From Pseudomonadota bacterium (lineage in GTDB: Bacteria; Bdellovibrionota; UBA1018): 64,000 nt of DNA. Under the pieces are notes generated by a model, which worked only from the letters and a program-made list of their open reading frames with translations, was not told where the DNA came from and searched no databases. Position numbers and translations under genes: made by a program. The stretch covers positions 802,932 to 866,931 of the forward strand of contig JAIXQO010000003.1 in the NCBI GenBank assembly GCA_027485695.1. Direction: 5' to 3'. Below, one piece after another: positions 1 to 8,512 of this stretch; the stretch's first letter is position 1, and each line of letters begins with the position of its first letter.

Positions 1-339
1 ATCTCAAATCTCGTGGTCAAGGGTTTTACGCCGTATATTTGGGACTTTTACGTAAACAAGCGCAGCGAATTAGTCAGGTTGCCTTATAATCCTCGCCCAT
101 GGCCGGTGGACCTTCAGGCGAGCTATACGCTGAGGTTAGTGAACTTCGAATCTGCACCGGTAGACTTGGCAGATTACCGCGGTGGATGGGCGCTCGACTT
201 AGAGCAAGTGGCTTATTTCGAGACTTATACGAGCTATCAAACGGTCGCTTATAACGAAATGGGACCGCAGCAAGGTGGCACAGGTAAACGGAAGCTTTTG
301 CAAATGATTCGACTGCTACCAAATTGTATTGGGCAATAA
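1..339 (+). CDS. C-terminal fragment of an unidentified protein
   Basis: The reading frame is open from the first base (I-S-N-L-V-V-K...) to a TAA at 337-339, so this is the 3' end of a gene that begins outside the window. The in-frame GTG at 13 has no Shine-Dalgarno inside the window and is probably internal. The visible 112 residues are rich in aromatic residues (WDFY, YFETYTSYQTVAY) and include a short Gly-Gln stretch near the end, as in beta-rich secreted or outer-membrane proteins, but I recognise no family. A strong hairpin terminator follows 23 bases after the stop, which supports this as the true end of a transcribed gene. Confidence 0.5.
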   Translation: MSNLVVKGFTPYIWDFYVNKRSELVRLPYNPRPWPVDLQASYTLRLVNFESAPVDLADYRGGWALDLEQVAYFETYTSYQTVAYNEMGPQQGGTGKRKLLQMIRLLPNCIGQ

Positions 340-362
340 TTCATTCGATCGTAAGAAAAGTT

Positions 363-408
363 AAAAAAAATGGCGAATCGCTCGTTCAGAGGATTCGCCA
401 TTTTTTTT
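363..408. terminator. Bidirectional intrinsic terminator
   Basis: A near-perfect stem has arms 363-379 and 392-408 (core ATGGCGAATC / GATTCGCCAT) with a run of A on the left and a run of eight T on the right. It therefore ends transcription from both sides: the truncated plus-strand gene and the convergent bioY gene. Confidence 0.9.
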
Positions 409-424
409 GAGCGGAGGAGTAATT

Positions 425-988
425 TTAGTTCAAGAACTTACGCGTTCCTTGGCTAACGATCGCGGCAGCCAAGCAGGATTTGATCAGGTCGCCGGGCAGA
501 AACGGAAGCAGGCCGGATTCGACGAGCAACGAGCTTGGGACGAAGAACGAGAGCCCAATCAAGCCGAAGGTGAACACGCAAACCGAACCCGCGAAACAAG
601 CGAGGAGCGCGGTCGAAAAACGTTTCGAGAATCCACGGTCCGAGAGTTTGCCCACGACAAAACAAGCGACACCCATGCCGACGAGGTAACCAAGCGTCGG
701 GCCTGGGATGAGTCCGGATTTGCCGAGTGCGAAAACTGGGAGGCCGACCGCTCCCTCAGCGATGTAGAGAGCGAACGTCGCCATCGCGCGTTTGCTGCCC
801 CAAAGGAGCGCAAGGATCGCTACGCCGAACGTTTGACCGGTGATCGGTACTGGCGTGAACGGGAGTGGGATCACAATCTGAGCGAGTAGCGCAAGCATCA
901 GTGAACCGACGATCACGAGCGAAATTTCGGTGGTGCGGGAGGATGGACGATGGATCAGAAGGCCTGGGATTAATGCTTGGCTTGGCAT
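425..988 (-). CDS. bioY: BioY biotin transporter (ECF S component)
   Basis: Integral membrane substrate-binding component for biotin uptake. The 187-residue protein has about six hydrophobic segments and typical BioY sequence: PLPFTPVPITGQTFGV after the first helix, LWGSKRA, and a G-x-x-G-rich stretch GPTLGYLVGM. The open frame extends 40 codons further upstream, but the ATG at 988 gives the usual family length and has a GGAG 7-8 bases upstream, so I chose it. No bioM/bioN or EcfT/EcfA genes lie alongside, so it either acts alone or shares an energising module encoded elsewhere. I looked for a BirA-type operator (TTGTAACC-like palindrome) upstream and did not see one. It ends at the bidirectional terminator 363-408. 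Confidence 0.9.
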   Translation of the reverse strand: MPSQALIPGLLIHRPSSRTTEISLVIVGSLMLALLAQIVIPLPFTPVPITGQTFGVAILALLWGSKRAMATFALYIAEGAVGLPVFALGKSGLIPGPTLGYLVGMGVACFVVGKLSDRGFSKRFSTALLACFAGSVCVFTFGLIGLSFFVPSSLLVESGLLPFLPGDLIKSCLAAAIVSQGTRKFLN

Positions 989-1086
989 GGGAGCTCCAGT
1001 CGATATGAGATAAAGTTTGGCTCTTGGTTTTATCCGAATTAGCCAGGAAATGCCACCCCGAGAGATCGTATCGAGGCGAGTGTGAG

Positions 1087-1125
1087 AAAAAAGGCCCAAA
1101 AGGAGCACGCCGATTGAGCCTTTTT
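1087..1125 (-). terminator. Intrinsic terminator downstream of the small secreted-protein gene
   Basis: Arms AAAAAAGGC (1087-1095) and GCCTTTTT (1118-1125) give an 8-bp stem with a T run when read on the minus strand. It lies 23 bases beyond the stop of the gene at 1148-1609, separating it from bioY. It could also work in the plus direction. Confidence 0.6.
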
Positions 1126-1147
1126 CCTAGGAATAAACGTGTTTCCC

Positions 1148-1609
1148 TTATTCCGCCGTGCGGACATCAAATTGGTAAGACCAATCAGACGTCGGATAGA
1201 AACAGGCATCGCGGGAGCGCTTGACCGTGACGTTAGTCATGGTGGGCGAAGCCGCGCGGAAGAGTTTCGTATTGAAGTCACAAGCCGTCGAGCCAAAAGG
1301 TTCAGACTCAAACGAGTTGGGGCGAGTGACCGGGGAGTCATTCAAAACGACGCCGGTGTATTCCACCGTGAGCGAAATCGGCGACATCATGCCGCCGGGT
1401 TGGATCCCTCCGGAGCAGTAGCTGCTGATGCCGGTTACGCCGAATTTTGCGAAAAGTGTTTCGGCCTGGTAGCTCGCATAGTCGCACGACACCATCGTGT
1501 AGCCGCCCGAGTAGTGACCAAAATAAGTGAAATGAAAGGTCTCCGCTTGAGCAAAAGTTGCGGACGAAAGACCAACCACTGCCATCAAAGACAAAAGAGC
1601 AAGTTTCAT
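1148..1609 (-). CDS. Small secreted protein of unknown function
   Basis: A 153-residue protein opens with a clear Sec signal peptide: basic Met-Lys, a hydrophobic core LALLSLMAVVGLSSA, and a signal-peptidase site near FAQA-E at about residue 22. The mature part is about 130 residues, rich in aromatics, Ser and Thr, with four cysteines that could form disulphides in the periplasm. A GGAG sits just upstream of the ATG. No family is recognised. It is monocistronic by appearance, with its own terminator at 1087-1125. Confidence 0.75.
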   Translation of the reverse strand: MKLALLSLMAVVGLSSATFAQAETFHFTYFGHYSGGYTMVSCDYASYQAETLFAKFGVTGISSYCSGGIQPGGMMSPISLTVEYTGVVLNDSPVTRPNSFESEPFGSTACDFNTKLFRAASPTMTNVTVKRSRDACFYPTSDWSYQFDVRTAE

Positions 1610-1674
1610 AGCGGTTTTCTCCTGTTGGAGGTCCGTTTACCACCAATGACAAAATGCGGTAAAGACCAGCTGCG

Positions 1675-3588
1675 TCAACGAGAAGCTTCGAATTCTGGGA
1701 GCACCTCTTCGGGTCTCCCAATTTTTTTGACCATTCCGCGTTCTAGCCAAAGCACACGGTCACAAGAACGGATTGTAGAAAGCCGATGCGCAATAATGAG
1801 CTGAGTTTTGCCGACGAAAAATTCTTCGGTCGCGCGCGTGATGATTTCTTCGGATTTTGGATCGACCGCGCTTGTCGCCTCATCGAGAATCACGATCGGT
1901 GAGTCTTCGAGCAGGCAGCGGGCCATGCAAACGAGTTGTCGCTCACCTGCAGAGAGATTGCGGCCGCGTTCTTGGACTTCAAAATTGAGCCAGTGGCGAT
2001 ACTCTTCGTCAGTTGCTCCTTCACGGAGGAATTGAACACGTTTGAGCGCACGAATCAGTTCTGGTTCAGGGTATGCGCGAGTGGCGTCCAGATTGTCGCG
2101 AAGCGAGCCCAGGAACAGTGTCGCGTCCTGAGTGATGTAAGAGAGAAGTGAGCGATAGCGATCGAGTGCCAGTTTTGGATGGGAGGAGGGAGATGTGCTG
2201 GGCGCCCCGGTGCTCAAGTCGGCTTCATAACCGCCGATTCGAATCGTTCCACTTTCGAGCGGGTACAGCCGAAAAAGCGCCTGAACCAAGCTCGTTTTTC
2301 CACTACCCGTTCGACCGACGACTGCGAGGCGTTCGCCTTCGCGGATCGAGAGGCTTAGCGAGTTGAGCACGGGTTCCATCGACTCACGGTACCGGAGCGT
2401 CAGATTCTGAATCTCGATCGAAGCTCGAAACGCCGGTGGCGCATGGAGTGATCCTGCCGGCCGCTGCGTCTCAACTGGGTGTCCGGTTTGAAAACGAGTC
2501 GTGGCAGGTAGGCGTGCTCCGGGTTCGATCGGTAGCCTGAGGTATTCATTCATGCGCTCGAGTCCCGACATCGCTTCTTCGAATTGACCGAGCCATTCGA
2601 AAAATGATTGGAGAATTCCCGCCGCGAGCCCGACGTAGACGAATGCGACGCCAATGGCTCCGATCGAAACGAGGCCATGTTGAGACAGGTAGATGCTCAC
2701 CCCGGCCATGGCGAGAAAGGTTAGCGCGGAGAGTACGTTCATCGCGAGCGAGAACTGTATGAAGACGCTCGTCGTAGTGAGTCGTTGATGCAAGTATTCG
2801 CCATTCAGTTTGGAGAAGCGATCTTTGAAAGGTTGTTCTCGGCCAAAAGAGCGAATCGTCGCGACTCCGCTCAGAGTCTCTGCGAAATGCGCGATGCCCG
2901 GTGATCGTTTCAATGCCAGCTCCCGTCGTTCACGTCGAAGCCTGGGCAGGAAATAGCGGTAAACTCCGTAACTGAGGATGGCTTGCGCAATCCAGATCAA
3001 AAGCAGCCAGTGGCTTGCGATCCCCATCAATACGGTCATTGCGATCAAATCAAAAACCAGGGTGGCAAACTCTGCGAGCGGTCCACCAAAAATTCGGAAC
3101 ACGTTGTTGTAGTCGCTGGAGAATCTCGTCATCACCCGGCCTGCTGGTGTGCGATCGAAAAACGAAATGGGGTAGCGAGACGTGCGAAGCGTCGTTTCGT
3201 CGTAAATTCGACTGACGGCTCCGGCAGAGAGCCGTGACGAACCGATCCGAAACAAGAGCGTCAGGAAGAAGCCCAGGGTCGTTAGGATCAAAAGTAAGTG
3301 AATAAAATTTTCGTGGCCGTAACCTTCAAAAAACGACGGAAGCGCACGGCACACTTTAGGTGCGTCACCACTTTTGGCAGCAAGACAGAGTGAGTCGGCC
3401 CAGTATCCGATGACGTTCGAGTTCCCCAGGAGTGCAATGCGCCCCACTAGTCCCAAGAGCAGAATCAATGCTCCCCGCAAATAGACGGGGCGATAGGCTT
3501 GTCGAATCGTATCGATGAGCGAGGCTTGGTATTTGCCTTGGAATCGCGTTTCCTGGAATTGAAAGCGATTTACGGAAGGTTTATCCAT
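1675..3588 (-). CDS. ABCC-like ABC exporter, second half (TMD-NBD with catalytic Glu)
   Basis: Half-size ABC exporter: about six membrane helices (roughly residues 30-320), then a nucleotide-binding domain with Walker A GRTGSGKTSL, signature LSAGERQLVCMAR, Walker B PIVILDEATSAVD and H-loop IAHRLSTIRSCDRV. The Walker B carries the catalytic Glu, and the sequence around the signature closely resembles NBD2 of ABCC/MRP transporters. I chose the ATG at 3588 (637 aa): it has GAGGAA seven bases upstream and overlaps the stop of the partner gene, implying translational coupling. It probably forms an obligate heterodimer with the product of 3581-5554, exporting an unknown amphipathic or conjugated substrate. 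Confidence 0.88.
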   Translation of the reverse strand: MDKPSVNRFQFQETRFQGKYQASLIDTIRQAYRPVYLRGALILLLGLVGRIALLGNSNVIGYWADSLCLAAKSGDAPKVCRALPSFFEGYGHENFIHLLLILTTLGFFLTLLFRIGSSRLSAGAVSRIYDETTLRTSRYPISFFDRTPAGRVMTRFSSDYNNVFRIFGGPLAEFATLVFDLIAMTVLMGIASHWLLLIWIAQAILSYGVYRYFLPRLRRERRELALKRSPGIAHFAETLSGVATIRSFGREQPFKDRFSKLNGEYLHQRLTTTSVFIQFSLAMNVLSALTFLAMAGVSIYLSQHGLVSIGAIGVAFVYVGLAAGILQSFFEWLGQFEEAMSGLERMNEYLRLPIEPGARLPATTRFQTGHPVETQRPAGSLHAPPAFRASIEIQNLTLRYRESMEPVLNSLSLSIREGERLAVVGRTGSGKTSLVQALFRLYPLESGTIRIGGYEADLSTGAPSTSPSSHPKLALDRYRSLLSYITQDATLFLGSLRDNLDATRAYPEPELIRALKRVQFLREGATDEEYRHWLNFEVQERGRNLSAGERQLVCMARCLLEDSPIVILDEATSAVDPKSEEIITRATEEFFVGKTQLIIAHRLSTIRSCDRVLWLERGMVKKIGRPEEVLPEFEASR

Positions 3589-5554
3589 CGGTGGATTCCT
3601 CATTTTTTGGAATGCCTTCGACGAGAGAAACAACGGGCGGAGGCGGACTCGCGGCCAGTCGATGCTGGGACTCTTTGGGGAGCTCTTCGCGTTTCACGAA
3701 TTTTCGAAACGACTCCTCGTTTTCATAGAGTTCGTCGAAGCGGCCTTCGGCTTTGACTTGCCCGTCTGACAAAAAGAGTATTCGGTCGCATTGCGGAAGA
3801 ATTGTCATGCGATGGGTAGCAATGATTCGAGTGCGATTCGACCATTCGCCCGAGATCAACGATTCGATGAGGCGTTTTTCGGTGTCGACATCGACGGCGC
3901 TCAAACAATCGTCTAGAACAATGATGGGTCGATTTGCGAATTCCGCACGAGCTAAGCCGATGCGTTGGCGTTGACCTCCGGAGAGATTTACACCTCGTTC
4001 ACCAATCTCGGTTTCGATTCCATCGGGGAGGCGCTCTTGAGTCGGAACGAATTGTGCGAGTTTAAGAGCTCGTTCAGTTCGCAGGGTCTCCTCGGCGCTG
4101 TAAACAGTTTCAGGATTCAAATATTCGAAACGAACGTTTTCACGAAGCGTCGCACTCATGGTGAATCCCTCTTGAGAAACGAACGCCATCAGGTTTCGGA
4201 CTTCCGGATCCTTGGGGCCGATCGATGGTTTACCTTGAAGGGCGAATCGCTGAAACGTCGCGCCGGTGGAGCCAGTGAGAGATCGCAGAAGCAAGCTCTT
4301 GCCGCTGCCGACCTCGCCGACGATGGCCACCAATTCGCCAGTCTTCATACGAAGATTGATCGATTCAAGCAGGCGCTTGCCTTCGATTTCAAGGTGAAGT
4401 CCTTCGACCTCGAGTGCGAGTTCTGACCCACGCACCTCTCGTGATGCGGGTGAATGGAGAACTTCTGGATGAGAGATCGGTCGATCGAGTGCCGCTTTCA
4501 GTCGCTGCATCGATGTCCACGCATCCATCGTGATGACGATCGCCCAAGGGAATTGTCGAAGTGGTCGCGAGAGAAACACCCCGATGATCCAATAGAGTCC
4601 AAGCAAATCTCCAGCCGTCGGCGGATGGTCGGGGCCGCGCGCCTCGAGTAGCATCACGACCGAGAGGAGGGTAAGGATGTAAGTTGAGACGTTCGCGACG
4701 GAGTTCATGAGCTGCCCGTTGACGAGCATGATCATGCGATGACGTGTTTCGCGTTCCCGGACTTCAAAAAGTTTTTCCTCGGCGCTTTCGATCCAGCCAA
4801 GGATTCGAAGCGTCCTCAAATTTTGAACCCATTCGGAAACCAGCCCGGTCCGTTCGGCGGAGAGTTCTTTATAGCGGTAGAAATATCGAGACTGCCGATA
4901 GCCGAGCGTGATGTTGATGAGCGCGAGCGTGGCAATAGCGGCAAGCGAAGCAAACCAAGGAATTTGAAACAGCGTATGAAGCGCGATCGGCCCTGCGATG
5001 AAAGGGAATATGATCGATCCACACATGATGAGCGACTGATCGAGAAGAGCGCCGCAACCGGGGACGTCCACCGCAAAAAGCGAAACAGATTCTCCGACGG
5101 GGCGATTGCCGACCAGACCACCGGGACCCTCGAGCGCGCGATCCAGTGCGTGATCCGACAAATCGACTTGAGCGATCACGGATTCTCGAGTGGCCACCCA
5201 GGTCGTCAGTTGCGTGAGTACCAGCGCGGCAGCGGTGAAGCCGAAGGCCGCGAACATCCAAGTCAAAGTCGTATTTCCGGCGATCAGACCATCGGTGAAC
5301 TGTTTCTGGGCGTAAGGTGCGGCGATTCCGAACACCGTCGAAACGGACGCAGTGGCCAGTACAAGCAGGCGAAAACCGATGCGCGAGAAAAGTAGGGTAT
5401 TCAAAGGCGACCGAGGTCGCACGGAACTTTCGAACGATTTTGAGCGGAGAATCGGCGATTGCTCAGAGAAACCGGTCGTTTCAAAGGTAGTGGAGTCGTT
5501 CGATGGCACGCGAGTTTTTGAACCCGTGCGCGGTTGGTCCGGCATGGTATTCAT
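3581..5554 (-). CDS. ABCC-like ABC exporter, first half (TMD-NBD, degenerate site)
   Basis: A 657-residue half-transporter: a polar N-terminus of about 45 residues, about six membrane helices, then an NBD with Walker A VGEVGSGKS, canonical signature LSGGQRQRIGLARA and Walker B PIIVLDDCLSAVD. The residue after Walker B is Asp instead of the catalytic Glu, exactly the asymmetry of NBD1 in ABCC/MRP proteins. Its stop overlaps the start of the second half-transporter, whose NBD keeps the Glu, so the pair looks like an MRP-type transporter split into two genes. The substrate cannot be read from the sequence. The upstream 129 bases are shared with the divergent DUF1513 gene. Confidence 0.88.
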   Translation of the reverse strand: MNTMPDQPRTGSKTRVPSNDSTTFETTGFSEQSPILRSKSFESSVRPRSPLNTLLFSRIGFRLLVLATASVSTVFGIAAPYAQKQFTDGLIAGNTTLTWMFAAFGFTAAALVLTQLTTWVATRESVIAQVDLSDHALDRALEGPGGLVGNRPVGESVSLFAVDVPGCGALLDQSLIMCGSIIFPFIAGPIALHTLFQIPWFASLAAIATLALINITLGYRQSRYFYRYKELSAERTGLVSEWVQNLRTLRILGWIESAEEKLFEVRERETRHRMIMLVNGQLMNSVANVSTYILTLLSVVMLLEARGPDHPPTAGDLLGLYWIIGVFLSRPLRQFPWAIVITMDAWTSMQRLKAALDRPISHPEVLHSPASREVRGSELALEVEGLHLEIEGKRLLESINLRMKTGELVAIVGEVGSGKSLLLRSLTGSTGATFQRFALQGKPSIGPKDPEVRNLMAFVSQEGFTMSATLRENVRFEYLNPETVYSAEETLRTERALKLAQFVPTQERLPDGIETEIGERGVNLSGGQRQRIGLARAEFANRPIIVLDDCLSAVDVDTEKRLIESLISGEWSNRTRIIATHRMTILPQCDRILFLSDGQVKAEGRFDELYENEESFRKFVKREELPKESQHRLAASPPPPVVSLVEGIPKNEESTDG

Positions 5555-5683
5555 CGTATCTGACGCAGGTTCGGAAGTCGCTAGAGGAGTGGCACCGAAG
5601 CGGCTTCGTCGCTATTTTTTTTCAAAGCGCCCCAACTGAAATCCGACTTGGCGTTGTGAGAAACCTTTGAGTATAAGCCTCTC

Positions 5684-6793
5684 ATGAATCGCCGCGATTT
5701 CATTAAAACTGGTTTAGGAGGCGCGCTCCTGGTTGCCTCGGTAGCTGGTGGGTATCAATGGTGGTCATCCTCTCGCCGTTCAACCGCATGGGTGCTCGGG
5801 GGTGGGCGATTTATGCGTAACGGCAGAGTTCAGAACTTACTCGCGATGGTCGATCCTGCGAGCGGAAAGTCGCGTTACGTCGAACTGGATTTTCTCCCAC
5901 ATGGAGTGATCTTTGATCCGGTAGATCCGTCTCGCGCCCTCGTGTTTGAAAAGATCGGACCGGGTGCTTGTGAGATCAATCTACATACCGGCGCGGTGAA
6001 TCGACTCATTTCCCCAGTCCACGGTCAATTGTTCTACGGTCACGGGGTATTTTCGACCGACGGCAAAGTTTTCTACACGACCGAGACCCGCATAGCTGAT
6101 CAAGTCGGCGTTATGGTGATTCGCGACAGTCGGACGACCGAGGTCATCGGTGAGTTTCCAACTTATGGGGAGAATCCGCACGAGTGCCATTTAGTGGATC
6201 AGGGGCAGACCTTGCTCGTGACGAACGGTGGCGGTGCGATCGGCACCGAGAAGCGCGCGAATATTTCCTCGATTGATATCGCGAGCCGAAAACTCATCCG
6301 AAAATGGGTCGTTCCTAACGATGAATGGAATGCGGGTCACGTGGCGCCCTATGGAGATCGTACAGAATCTGGTTTGGTTGTGGTATCTGCGCCTCGACGT
6401 GGGCTTTCGGATCAGAGGTTGGGCGGAATCAGTGTTTTGGGTGACGACGGCAAACTAAAAGCGGTCGGCGGTCCCGAAGAGATTTTGAAGAAGCTGCAGG
6501 GCGAAGCGCTCAGCGTCTGTATTCATCACGAACGCGGGATTTTTGGGGTGACTCATCCGCTAGGAAACCTTCTGACATTCTGGTCGCTCGCAGACCATCG
6601 ATTCAAAGCGGCACTCCCGATGGAGCGCCCGCGCGGTCTTACGCTCAACCGGAAACGAAGCGCGTTTCTCGTGTCGTTTGGAACTAGAGCGAGCTTGGCG
6701 GAAATTGATCCCGCCACGTTGGCCATTTCCCCAGGTTCAGAAATCCCGAATACAGGACTAGCCGGCTCACATCTCTTTCACTGGCACTCGTAA
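5684..6793 (+). CDS. Tat-exported DUF1513 family protein
   Basis: The N-terminus MNRRDFIKTGLGGALLVASV is a twin-arginine signal (N-R-R-D-F-I-K plus hydrophobic core), so the protein is exported folded. The rest (369 aa in total) is a repetitive beta-rich fold with motifs such as FLPHGVIFDP, GHGVFSTDGKVFYTTE, ENPHECHLVDQGQTLLVTNGG and NAGHVAPYGDR. These fit the DUF1513/COG3490 family of beta-propeller-like periplasmic proteins. Family members are often found with imelysin-like iron-uptake genes, but none is visible here; the gene stands alone between two ABC transporter loci. Its biochemical role is unknown. Confidence 0.85.
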   Translation: MNRRDFIKTGLGGALLVASVAGGYQWWSSSRRSTAWVLGGGRFMRNGRVQNLLAMVDPASGKSRYVELDFLPHGVIFDPVDPSRALVFEKIGPGACEINLHTGAVNRLISPVHGQLFYGHGVFSTDGKVFYTTETRIADQVGVMVIRDSRTTEVIGEFPTYGENPHECHLVDQGQTLLVTNGGGAIGTEKRANISSIDIASRKLIRKWVVPNDEWNAGHVAPYGDRTESGLVVVSAPRRGLSDQRLGGISVLGDDGKLKAVGGPEEILKKLQGEALSVCIHHERGIFGVTHPLGNLLTFWSLADHRFKAALPMERPRGLTLNRKRSAFLVSFGTRASLAEIDPATLAISPGSEIPNTGLAGSHLFHWHS

Positions 6794-6808
6794 GTTTCGG
6801 GCGTCACT

Positions 6809-8512
6809 CTAGTTGAACGCGAATTCGAGCGCTTCGATCTCGTTTGAGGCGAGTGGCGAAACGTACCAGCCTTCGGAAAGCACCGTCTTGATGCGTTTCG
6901 GATCCTTGCGCGCGGTTCGTTCACGCAAGCAAACATTGTAACGCGCAAGTTGATCTGAGTTCAGGGATTTCCACTCGCGAGGGGGTTTGACCTTCGCGCA
7001 ATCAAGCACGATTCCTTCGGAGGCCGGGGCGCGCATGAATTTCAGAACAGGCAACACCTGATCGTAACTCAGATTTTGTCCTGAAAGAATGGAGAGCGTC
7101 ATGCGTGAGATCTGGAAAAGATCCACCTGGAGCGATGGATACTTGCCTACCAATGTTGCGAGGTTTTTGCGGATTTGTGGAATATAGTCCTTGTCTCGCT
7201 GGAATCGAGCCTTGTAAACGCCGAATGCGAAAAACCGTGGATGAGTACTCTTGAGAAATTCGTCGACTTCCACGGGCACAAGCGGAACTGCGAGAAGTCC
7301 ATAGACGGTTGGATTCGTGAGCGCGCGCGGGTTAAGTCCGGCGTCCACGCGGATCAAAGTTGATTTGATCTCGTCCGCCTTGAGTGCTGTCGGAGTAAAA
7401 AACGAAATCCAGGTTGCCAAAGTCTCGGGATCGTTCCAGCGTTTGATGCCGTCCATATAGACGACGCCTTCGGCTGCTTGGTTGGTGAGGTGCTCTAAAT
7501 GCGTGAGATCGCGGATCTCTCTCCACGCTCGAATGAGCTCAGGTTTGTCTTGTGCCGCTAGGAGTCCGCGGACCAAAACAGCTCGGTCTTTTTTATCGCC
7601 GATTTTTCCGAGCCAGCTGAGTGACTCGCGCATAGCGACGGGTGAAGGGTTTTTGAGTTGTTCGGTGACCTGTTTGTAGAGCACAAAATCGCCGGTCGTC
7701 ATCAAGAGCGTGAATAGCCCGATGTAAGCAACCTGCCATTTGCGATGCAGGTGCAGTTGGTTGAGGGTGGTGCGAAGGATCGCTATCGCGGTAACAAGGC
7801 CGACTCCAAACGCAAAAATCAATTTGGAGGTCACAAGCATCCAGCTGCCTAGCGCCAAGATCGCGGCATATCCACAGTATTTCAATAAGTGGTCTCGTCC
7901 GAGTTGCCGGCCATGAGCGGATTGAACGCGAAAGAAACCCTTCCAGGCTTCCGTCCGACTGGGTGGGATGGAAACGCAAAGCGCAAGGCCAACGAATGCA
8001 ACTTGAGAAAGGAGGATGAACGAGGTGGCGTAGGCGATTTCTCCGGTGAGTTCTTTCCAGATGTAACCGAGTGCGCCGCCCACGTGAGTCTGATATTTTT
8101 GAGCAAATTGCATCCAGGCGGCTACGGGACCGACAACCCAAGTAAAAGGTTTTGAATAGATCCAGTTCTCAAAAATCGCGATGGCGTACTTGCTCGATAG
8201 CGCACCAAGAACGGCGGTAGGTAGGAGAACAAATTGCGCGAAAAGCAGTCCGAATGCCGACACCGTCAGTAATGAACTACGTCGAATAGGGAGAGTGAGA
8301 ATCCAATTCAGGTTGCCCTGAAGGAATTGCCAATGTTTGCCGCAAACAAAGATGGGAAACAAGGAGAGTGTTATCCCTAGGAAGAAACTCGACAAAGTGG
8401 GGTCTTGTCCAAAAATGAAATGCATGAATACGGCCAACAAAGCCGTTCCCATAAATACGACGGGTACCTGCCTCACGTGGTACCGGGCGAAGAGGCGAAA
8501 AAGAATTTTCAT
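6809..8512 (-). CDS. ABC transporter membrane subunit, unusual C-terminal domain
   Basis: A 567-residue protein with six or more hydrophobic segments in the first ~270 residues (for example VVFMGTALLAVFMHFIF, LGALSSKYAIAIF, FILLSQVAFVGLALCV), then about 290 mostly soluble, helix-rich residues with no recognised domain. Its start overlaps the stop of the ATPase gene upstream by four bases (ATGA), so the two are translationally coupled and presumably form one exporter. The soluble part contains repeated charged helices and might be a HEAT/TPR-like regulatory domain; that is a guess. Substrate unknown. Confidence 0.75.
   Translation of the reverse strand: MKILFRLFARYHVRQVPVVFMGTALLAVFMHFIFGQDPTLSSFFLGITLSLFPIFVCGKHWQFLQGNLNWILTLPIRRSSLLTVSAFGLLFAQFVLLPTAVLGALSSKYAIAIFENWIYSKPFTWVVGPVAAWMQFAQKYQTHVGGALGYIWKELTGEIAYATSFILLSQVAFVGLALCVSIPPSRTEAWKGFFRVQSAHGRQLGRDHLLKYCGYAAILALGSWMLVTSKLIFAFGVGLVTAIAILRTTLNQLHLHRKWQVAYIGLFTLLMTTGDFVLYKQVTEQLKNPSPVAMRESLSWLGKIGDKKDRAVLVRGLLAAQDKPELIRAWREIRDLTHLEHLTNQAAEGVVYMDGIKRWNDPETLATWISFFTPTALKADEIKSTLIRVDAGLNPRALTNPTVYGLLAVPLVPVEVDEFLKSTHPRFFAFGVYKARFQRDKDYIPQIRKNLATLVGKYPSLQVDLFQISRMTLSILSGQNLSYDQVLPVLKFMRAPASEGIVLDCAKVKPPREWKSLNSDQLARYNVCLRERTARKDPKRIKTVLSEGWYVSPLASNEIEALEFAFN

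Noticed and set aside
407..889. 160-codon plus-strand frame over bioY
   Set aside because: Low-complexity charged sequence opposite an unambiguous membrane protein; a shadow.
989..1147. BirA operator or biotin control element before bioY
   Set aside because: No palindrome similar to TTGTAACC-N15-GGTTACAA was seen.
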